A DNA stretch of 64,000 nt from Molossus alvarezi (Eukaryota > Chordata > Mammalia > Chiroptera > Molossidae), in NCBI GenBank assembly GCA_037176705.1, contig CM073887.1, positions 61,465,001-61,529,000 of the forward strand. The letters run 5' to 3'. The position numbers and the translations under genes were made by a program. This document shows positions 52,440-62,300 of the stretch, one piece after another. The notes under the pieces were generated by a model that did no database searches, was not told where the DNA came from, and worked only from the letters and a program-made list of their open reading frames with translations. Every line of letters begins with the position of its first letter. The first letter of the stretch is position 1.

Positions 52440-55400
52440 CCTCCCTCTCCTCCCCCACTCTCTCTAAAAATCAATGGAAGAATGTCCTCAGTGAGGATTA
52501 ATAAAAAATAAAAAATAAAGCCTGGCCGGTGTGGCTCAGTGGTTGAGCATCGACCCATGCACCAAGAGGTTGCTGGTTCGACTCCTAGTCAGGTTGTCAG
52601 CCAAATTCCCAGTGTGGGGCATGCAGGAGGCAGCCAATTGATGTTCTCTCTCATTGATGTTTCTTTATTAAAAATTTTTTTTCAAATCCTCACCTGAGGA
52701 TATTTTTCCATTTATTTTCAGACAGCGTGAGGAGAGAGAGAGAAACATCAGTGTGAGAGAGACACATTGGTTGGTTGCCTCCAGCACGACCCCTACCAGG
52801 ACCAGGGACCAAACTGCAACCAAGGTACATGCCTTTGACTGGAATCTAACCCACGACTCTTTAGTCCAAGGGCCGATGCTCTAATCACTGAGCAAAATCA
52901 GCCAGGGCTCTCTCATTGATGTTTCTATTTCTCCCTCTCTCTCTAAAATCCATACAGAAAATAAATAAATAATAAAAATAAAAATTGGGGACAAGCCCTG
53001 GCTGATGTGGCTCAGAGGTGAGAGCATCAGCCTGTGCACCAAAAGGTCTCAGGTTTGATTCCCTGTCAAGGGCATGTACTTGGGTTGCAGGTTGATCCCT
53101 GGCCCCAGTCGGGGCACTTTTGGGAGGCAACCAATCAATGTGTCTCTCTCACATCAATGTTTCTCTCTCCCTCTCTTTCTCCCCCTCCCTCCCTCCCTTC
53201 TGCTCTCTCTGAAGAGCAATGGAAAAAATATCCTTGGGTGAGGATTTATTTAATTTAATTTTTTTTTAAATTTTTTTAAAAGGTAAAGACAGGGATAGAG
53301 TGAGAAACATCGATGTGAGAGAGACACATTGATTAATTGCCTCCCAAATGACCCCAACCAAGACCAGGGATAAACTGCAGCCGAGGTATGTGCCCTTTAC
53401 TGGAATCAAACCCAGGACTCATTGATCCATGGGCCAACGCTCTACTGCTGAGCCAAACTGTCCAGGGCTTTTTTTTTTTTTTTTTTTTTTTTTACCTTTA
53501 TATTCAGACAGAGTGGGAGGGAGGGGGAGAGAGAGAGAGAGAAACACATCAGTTGGATGCCACTTGCACAACCCCAACCAGGGCTGTGGATGAACTGCAA
53601 CCTAGGTACATGCCCTTGGCAGGAATCAAACCCAGGACTCCCTGGTCTGCAGGCCGATGCTCTAACTGCTGAGCCAAACCGGCCAGGCTTGGGTGAGGAT
53701 TTAAAAAATAATAATAATTCGCCCTGGCCGGTTTGGCTCAGCGGTTAGAGCGTCGGCCTGCAGTCCAGAGAGACCCGGGTTCGGTTCCCGCTAAGGGCAC
53801 GTACTTCGGTTGCAGTTTGTCCCCGGCCCTGGTTGGTCGTGCGGGTGGCAGCCACTCGATGTGTCCCTTCACGTCGATGTTTCTCTCTCTCTCTCTCCTT
53901 CCTCTCTCTCCCTCCAACTCTATCTGTACAAAAAATGGAAAATATCCTCGGGTGAGGATAAAAAAAAAAAAAATAAAATAAAAAAAAAATAAAAAATAAT
54001 AATAATTTAAAAACTGGGAAGAAGGAAGTTTTCTATGGGCTGATGTGGAACAATCTTGGGAATGAACTATGAAGTAAAATAAAAAAATCAGTGAGTTAAA
54101 CAGCACAGACTACTGCAGTTTGTCATTTTTAAAAATGGGTTAAAACAAGCACATTTACTTGTCCATGTGCTGATTACTTCTGGAGACCTATCATGGTGAT
54201 GATGAAGACACCCAGGCAGAGGCCTGGGAGGCTAGGGACCAGGGTGTGGGAGGTTTTGTTTTTCTGTTTTATTTATTGATTTTTCAAGGTGGAGAGAGAG
54301 AGAGAGGGGAACATTGATTTGCTGTTCCACTTATTTATGCATTCATTGGTTGATTCTTGTATGTGCCCTAATCAGGCTTTTTGAATTATGTCTAAATATT
54401 ACCTATTGCTTTTTTTTTTTATCCTCACCCAAGGACATTTTTACATTTATCTCCAGATAGAGCTGGAGAGAAACGGGGAAGAGAGGAAAAGAAACATGAA
54501 TGTGAGAGAGACACATTGAGTGGTTGCAACCCACACGACTCCAACCGGGACTGGGGACAAACTGCAACCGAGGTACATGCCCTTAGCAGGAACCGAACCC
54601 AGGACTCTCTGGTCCGCAGGCTGACACTCTAACCGCTGAGCCAAACCAGCCAAGGCACCTATTTCTTTTTTTTAAAAAAAAATATTTTTTTTTATTTTGA
54701 GAGACAGCTAAAGGGAGAGGGAGAGAAACATCTATGTGAGAGCGAAACATTGATCAGCTGCTTCCTGCACGCCCCCTACTGGGGATCGAACCTACAACCC
54801 AGGCATGTGCCCTGACCAGGAATATTACTGGCAACCTTTCCATGCAAGGGACAGTACCCAACCGACTGAGCCACACTGGCCAGGACAAATATTACCTGTT
54901 TTCAAAGTTATAATTTTTGAAATTAAAATAATATTCAGAAAACATTCTCTGTAGGACCTGGAATCCCACAGTGTTTGGGAAGCTGGGAATTTCATGATCT
55001 GCACCTGAGGTCTGCTCAGGTCCTGCACCCATGGGTTTCAGGTGGCACCCATGCTCCCCCTTTCCCTCCCTCGCAGTTGAAAGAGGAAGCAGTGGGCACC
55101 CTGGATGCCGTGCAGGTCCTCACAGGCGTCAGCCAGCTCCTGCCCAAGTCCCGAGAGAACTACCTGAACCGGTGCATGGACCAGGAGCGGCTGCGAAGGG
55201 AGAGCACAAGCCAGAAGGAGATGGACAAGGTGGGCCCATGGCTGCAGGTCCCCAGCTGACACCATCCCATGCAGGTCTGAGGAATTTGTCAAGGCACAGG
55301 GGCTGCCTGATGGGAGAGTGAAAACATATCACAGAACTATGGCTATTGATCCTGAGTGTGGTCACCACATCCTGGGTACCCCAAGGAGTCTACCTGCTGG

Positions 55401-56316
55401 GGGAGAGGTGGGGGAAGCTCCTTGAATGTCCCCTTCCAACCCTGTCCCCCCCCCCCCCCCCCCCATGCATCCTAGGCAGAGACGAAGACCAAGAAGGCAG
55501 CAGAGAGCCTGCGGCGCTCGGTGGAGAAGTACAACTCCGCCCGTGCTGACTTCGAGCAGAAGATGGTGGACTCAGCTCGGGTAAGAACCTGAGATTTATA
55601 CCCCAGAGACCTACACATCCCTGGGCCCAGGATTCAGTGGGCCTCAGAAGTCCAGAAACTCCCACACCCTCAACTCCCAGGAGCCTGAGTCACAAGCATA
55701 TTATTGATATTATTATTTCAAAACCCAGATCATTTTTGTGCCTTGGTTTTCCCACCTATAAAATGGGGACAGTAATAGTACCTAGCTCACAGAGTTGTGA
55801 AGATGAAATGAATCACTATATGTGAAGTTTTCAGACTAGAACCAGGTACATAGAAACCACTCTGTAGGTATCATTTTGTTATTATTATTGATGAGGTTTT
55901 TGAACAAGATAGGGCAGGGTTTAGAATATAAGAGTCTCCTGACATTTCATGGTGGCTGAAAGGCCTGGGTTCTAGTCCAGCCTCCATTCCTTACCAACTA
56001 TGCAACCTTTTACAAGACACTATACCTCTCTGGGTCTGTATCCATCCAAATGTATGAAAAGCAGATTGGAATCTCGGGATTAGAAATCAGATTTTTTTTC
56101 TGATTTTGCAAGTGATAGAAAGTTAGAAACCTTTATTCAAACTGACGAGGAAGATTTATAGGCTCATGGAATTGAAATGTTTGAGGGGAGGGCTCTAGGC
56201 ATGGCTGGATCCAGGTGCTCAAATGGTGTTATCAGGAAGTTGTGCCTCTCTCCTTTTCAAGTCTGTTTTTTACTCCCTGGGGCTTCACTGTCAAGCAAAC
56301 ATGCCCTTGGGGGTGT

Positions 56317-56356
<40 letters not shown>

Positions 56357-59300
56357 TTGTGTATGTATGTGATTGTGTGTGTGTGTGTGTGTGTGCGCGC
56401 GTGCGTGTGCACGCAGCACAGTGGCCACCAGCAGCCTCCACATGATCCCACTAATTCATTGGCTTGAGATATGAAAGTATCCTTTTTCCTATAGTTCCAT
56501 CAGAAGACCTAGGGCAGACTCTCACTGGCTCTTCCCCAAACCAACGACTGAGGCTGGGGGTGGGTGGTGTGTGTGTGAAACATTCTGATTGATCAGGCTG
56601 AGTCACATGGCAACTCCTTGTGGCCTCCACCTTTCCATTTGCTCCTACCCTCCTGCCTCAGCACTTCCAAGCCATGGAAGAGACCCACCTGCGGCACATG
56701 AAGGCACTGCTGGGCTCCTATGCCCACTCAGTAGAGGACACCCATGTGCAGATTGGGCAGGTGAGGGGGGCAAGGGGTGGGGCATGAGGGTGGGGGTGCT
56801 GAACAAGAGGTCCCTGGCCTTGCCCAGTTACACACCCCACCCATCCTGCCCAGGTTCACGAGGAGTTTAAGCAAAATATCGAGAATATCAGCGTGGAAAT
56901 GCTGCTGAGAAAGTTTTCAGAAAGCAAGGGCACGGGCCAGGAGAAGCCTGGTGAGTATGGGCATCTGGGGGTCAGGCTGCATGGAAAGAATGAGGTTCAA
57001 GAGGCAGAGGACTTCCCTGGGTCTCAGTTTCCTCATCTGAAAAATGGGCTGATGACAAATCTAACTCTGCATCCCACAGAGGGAGAGGATTTTATGCCTG
57101 ATCTCATGTGTAGATCTATTAAAAACCAGAAAACAGAGGGGCAATGAATGCCCAACTCAGTTGTTCATATTTTACCCCAAGGGCCCAAGGGAGCCATTGC
57201 GAGTTGTTGAGCAAAAGACCAATTTGAAACTGCCCAGATGCAGGGTTGGGATAAGACCTGGGTTCAAAACTTTTCTTCATTGCTTTCGGTGAGACCTTGG
57301 ATATGGGTCTTGACTTCTCTAAGCCTGTTTCTTCATCTGTAAAGTGAGGATGATGGTGGGGTGATTGTTCAGCAGGTAATGGGTGAAGTATATACCTGGC
57401 ACATGGTAAGAATTCAGTAAATGCTGGTACACAGTCTGTCCCCAAGTTTAGTAAGTACTAAGGTCTGCTCTTGCCCCTCCTCTCTACATAGCTCAGCCCT
57501 GGCCCAGGCCACCCCTCCGTGTGTAGGCCCCCACTCTAGCCCTTCACTGGTCCCAGATCACTCATGCCCTGCTTCTGCTCACATACCCTCCATGGCTCCC
57601 CATCTCTCTTAGGAGAGTCCCAGCTCCTCTACCTGGCACTTGCTGCCCAGCCCATTGCACAGACTTGTGGTCCATTCCCTGACCCACCCAAGTTCCATCC
57701 AGAAAAGCTGGAAGTAGAAATAACTCAGGCATCACCACAGAACCCTTGGCCCATCCCACTCATGACCATCTCTGGGGCTGGTTCAGCATCTTGGCTCATG
57801 TGTGGCCAAGGGTGTACTGCTACCCTTCCCAGGCCCAGGCTCCCTCTCTGCTGAGTGTCAATCTCTTTGTCTCAGGGCCTTTGGACTTTGAGGTGTACAG
57901 CGCAGCTGCCCTGCAGGAAGGCAAGTACGTCTGGACCTGGATACCCAGGCTGGACTGTGGGGAAAAGGGAGGCAGAGCTGAATGGGAAGGGGGCACCCCC
58001 AGGGCTCAGCTGCACCTATCCTTTAACCTTAGCGATGAAACGCTTGCGCGGAGCCAAGGCCTTTCGCCTCCCAGGACTGAGCCGGCGGGAGCGGGAGCCA
58101 CCTACAGCTGTGTGAGGAAGCACCCCTGACCAACACTGGCCCAGGCTAGCCCAGGATCCCTTCTCCCTCAGGCTATCCCAGAAGTCCCCTGCTTAGGGTA
58201 GCCCAGGAGTATTCTTACTCCAGGCTGTACACGGAGTGCCTGTGTCCAAGGCTCTGTCCAAGGCTAGCCCTTCACTGGTATTACCTGCCCAAGGTAGTCC
58301 AGAATTCTTCCTTCTGCCAAGGCTAGACCAGGGGCTGCCTGCCCCAGGCTCACCTAGGGTAACCCCTGCCCAGGCTGGCCCAGGATTCTCCTTTGTCAAG
58401 GTTAGTCCTGCTATTTCCCCAATTAATCTACCCCAGAAGTTCTTACTTTGCCAAGATGAGCCTGGGAGTCTCCCTGCCCAAATTAGTACCCAATTATTCC
58501 CTAAACCCCTGGTTTCCCTGGCTACTCCAGGATTACCCTTGTCCAGGCTAGCCCAGGATTATTCTCTTTTCTAAGGCTAGTCTCTACACTCCATGTCTTC
58601 TCAGGCCGGCCCTTCAAACTAGCTCCAGGTTTCCTCCCCTCCCACGCTGTTTGAGAACACCCCATTGCTCTGCTAATCCAGACACACTGCCCTAGGCAAG
58701 CCCCAGATCCCGCCACCTGCAGGGCCAGCCCAGGACATTGTTGACATCCAAGCCCAACCCCTAAGTTGCCATTTCCAGTGTTGGGAGCCAAGGTCAGGGC
58801 AGATGAGGTGGGGGATCTGATACCAATATTTCTTTTTTTATCTGCAGAGATACTTCGGGGCCTGATTCAGGGGTGAGTGCCATCAGGGTTATTTTTAGGT
58901 CTGAGTCAGGCCCTCGAGGGGAGGGGGGCGGATGCAGGGTGAAAGTCAAGGTTTAGTTGGGAAGAGCCTGACTCACGACTTATCCTCCCAGGCGTGTCCA
59001 GAGGTGGATGAAGAAGGTTTCACTGTCCGGCCAGATGTGACCCAGAACAATATCCTCCTGGCACCCTCTGGGGGCAATTGTTGGCATAGCAATGACAAAG
59101 CTCTGTCCACAGTGGTTTCTCTACCATTAACAACCTTCTTTGCATATACCCTGGGGGGAGCCTCTAGTGTGGACAAAGCAAATCCAAATGCAGATACCAG
59201 CCCTGTGGGGTCAAGGGTGGGCAAGAGGGAGAGAGGAGGAGCTGGGTTACAATAGAGGGGTATCCAAGAGGGCTTCCTGGAAGAAGAGGCACCAGTGTTG

Positions 59301-62300
59301 GGGCTTAATTGAATAGGAGCTCACTAGTTAGGGCAGGGCATGCTTGTGCAAAGGCTTGGATCGGGGGAGGAGTAGGGGGTAAAACATGGTGTCAAGGTCA
59401 ATGGTGACAACTGGTGAGAAAGAACTCTGCAGGGCCTCAAAGGGTTTGAACAGGAAGGGATGTGGTCAGATTTGAGGGCTGACTAGATGGAAACCCTGAA
59501 TTGGAATCTGTTTGGCCCCTTGACTGAGGCGCACGCACAGCTGAGCCCTCCCGCTTCTCATCCAGTGACTCCGACTTTGACGACGAGGAGCCCCGCAAGT
59601 TCTATGTGCACATCAAGCCCGCCCCAGCCCGGGCTCCAGCCTGTAGCCCTGAGGCAGCTGCTGAGCAGCTCAGGGCCACGGCTGGCAGCCTCATCCTCCC
59701 TCCAGGCCCAGGGGTGAGGCTCAGGAGAGGTGTTCCAGGTGGGGCTTGTGGGGCTGGCTAGATGCACCCAACCTCATGCTACCCACTTTGTCCACAGGGC
59801 ACCATGAAACGCCAGTCTTCACGTGAGTAGACTATTCAGGGGTCTTTGGTTTGGGGAGGAGAACATGAAGCGGAGACTGGGCCTGAAGTATGGGTGTGGG
59901 TTAGAGTCCCAGCTCTGCTGTGTGACTGGGGCAGGCTGCTTACCCACTCTGACACTCAGTCTCCTCTTCTATGAAATGAGGTCATTATGAGAATTAAATG
60001 AGACCAAAAGGAGTACTTGGAAAGAAACCAAAACCTGGAGACAGCATGGCTCAGATTCAAATCCCTCTCTGCCTGATTTGGTCCCTCTGGCCAGCTGGCT
60101 AGACAGCTCCAAGACTTGGTCTCTGGGCCTGTGGAGTAGGGAACACTGCAAGCAGGGCGACAGCAAGGCTCAGGGAGGTCCATCTCTCGTAGGGGACGCC
60201 GCTGGGAAACCACAGAGGCCCCGATCGGCCCCGAGGGCCAGCAGGTGAGTTCCATAGGGTGGGACATTGGGTCAACACAAGTGGGCAGGTGGGCCATTCC
60301 CATCTTCTCTCTCCACCTCCCTGGCTCCTCCCTGTCTCTCTCTCCCCTTCTCTCATCCAGGCAGGGAGTTGAGGCTGTGCTGTTTTTTGAGAGACCACTT
60401 AGTGATTCATTTGATAAACATTTATTGAATGCCTGCTGTGTACTCATGCCATTCTGGGTCCTGGGGATATATAACCAAGATAGATCCCTCTTCTCAGAGT
60501 TACATTCTAGTGGCTCAGATTTTAAGAATAACAAGTAAGTGAGAGCATATTCAATACTTCTAAGTGTTCGGAAGAAACTAAGGCAGGTGACATGATGGAA
60601 GGTAGGGGTGGTGACTTTTGCTGGGCTAGTAGTGGAGGACCTCTGGGGTTGTGGAGGGAACAACTTTGAGCTGAGCCCTGAGGAGAAATAGGAGTGGCCA
60701 CAGGGAGAACTGGAAGAATGGAGGCCAAACCAAGAGCAGCATGTGCAAAGGCCCTGAGGTGAAAGAAGGCACGGAAACCGTAGAATAGCCCCTCTTGTCC
60801 GATTGGTTCCCAGCTGTACAGAGAAGCTGCAATCAGATGAGCAAGTTTCCAAGAACCTCTTTGGGCCACCCTTAGAGTCAGCCTTTGACCACGAAGATTT
60901 TACAGGTGATGGGGGTAAGGGCTTCAGGGGGCATGGGTGTTGCCAGCAGGAGGATGGATGGAGCCATTGCAAGGGTAGATGGCTCAGGTGGGCAGGACAG
61001 TGGGCTGTGCTTGAGGGAGGATGTAGGGGTCCTTTGGGGGTCAGAGAGAAGAGGGATGGGGCCAGGTCAGTGTGGGGGTGGGCAGAGCCACAGCATGCAT
61101 GGGAAAAGCCGGAGAGAAGGTGAAGCCTCTTGTTAGTGGGGGTGGCAGTGGGTGGGTAGGGCATCAGTGAAGACAGAAGTGACCAGAAGGCATGGCCTGG
61201 GGTGGGGCATGAGCACTGGCTTTGAATGGGGGTGAGCCTTTTTTCAGTGTGGGTGTGGACTGCAGGAAGATGGCAGGACCCTTGTGGGCAGGGTCTGGAG
61301 CTGGCTGTCCCCTTTCCCCCCAGGCTCCAGCAGTCTCGGCTTCACCTCTAGCCCCTCGCCTTTCTCCTCCTCATCGCCGGAGAACGTGGAGGACTCTGGC
61401 CTGGACTCACCGTCCCACACAGCACCTGGCCCCTTCCCAGATTCCTGGGTTCTCTGCCCAGGCACCCCGCAGAGCCCAACTAGCAATAGGGCGCAGCCAC
61501 CTGAGTTGAGGGGAACGCGGGCCCTGCTGTCATCGGACTCGCCACAGCCCCTTGTGGCATCCTCAGGCCCCTGGGTGCTGGAGGCTGTGGCTGGAGGAGG
61601 TAAGTCCAGCAGCCAGGAACTGTTATCAGAGCCCTGGCGGAAAGACGGAGCACCTACCATGATCAGTGCCCGGGGTGCTGGGGACAGAGCTGAGACCAAA
61701 GCTGGCAGAAACCTCCACCCTTGCAAGAACAATAATGAGATGGCTATTTAACAAGGCAGGAAGTGGCAGGGGCCTGATATGGGCTCCCAAGGGTAGGATC
61801 CTCCCTGAGGAGGGATAGCTGAGCTGTAATGTGATGGAGGTGAGGGTGAAGTTCTTTAGATGTGGGGAAGGGTGTTCCCAGCAGAGGGTGCAAAGGCAAT
61901 GGGGTGGGAGCGGGCTCGGCCCTTGATGAACAGTAGGGAGGCTGGTGTGGCTGGAACAGAGAGATGGTGAAGGAGGGGGAGTTGGGGAGGAGATGTCAGC
62001 AGGGACATGGGAGCAGGCACGGGGAGGCCGCCAGGGTCAGGAGAGGACAAGAGAGAGTCCAAGGCTGAGCTGAGGCAGGGCCAGAGGTGGCGGGAAGAGA
62101 GCAAGAAGGAGTGGGTTCCTACAGGTCACATGAGGAGAGTGGAGTCCCCTTTGCATTTAGAGAAGCTGCGGGCTGGGACCACAGGAGGACTCCAGCTGTG
62201 GTAAGGGGCGCCTGGTGTAGTCCACGGTTAGAGAAAGACCCTGGTTGGAGCTGCTTCAAGGGAGGGCCTAGGAATGTGAGTGTAGATCACCAGCGCAGAT

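Noticed and set aside
53469..53493. T25 run as a functional terminator or promoter element
   Set aside because: It is the A tail of a reverse-oriented SINE.
59956..61164. A 402-codon open frame antisense to FCHO1 exons 15-16
   Set aside because: No recognisable domain, low-complexity Ser/Pro/Leu composition, crosses introns and exons of FCHO1 in reverse, and lacks promoter or splice logic.
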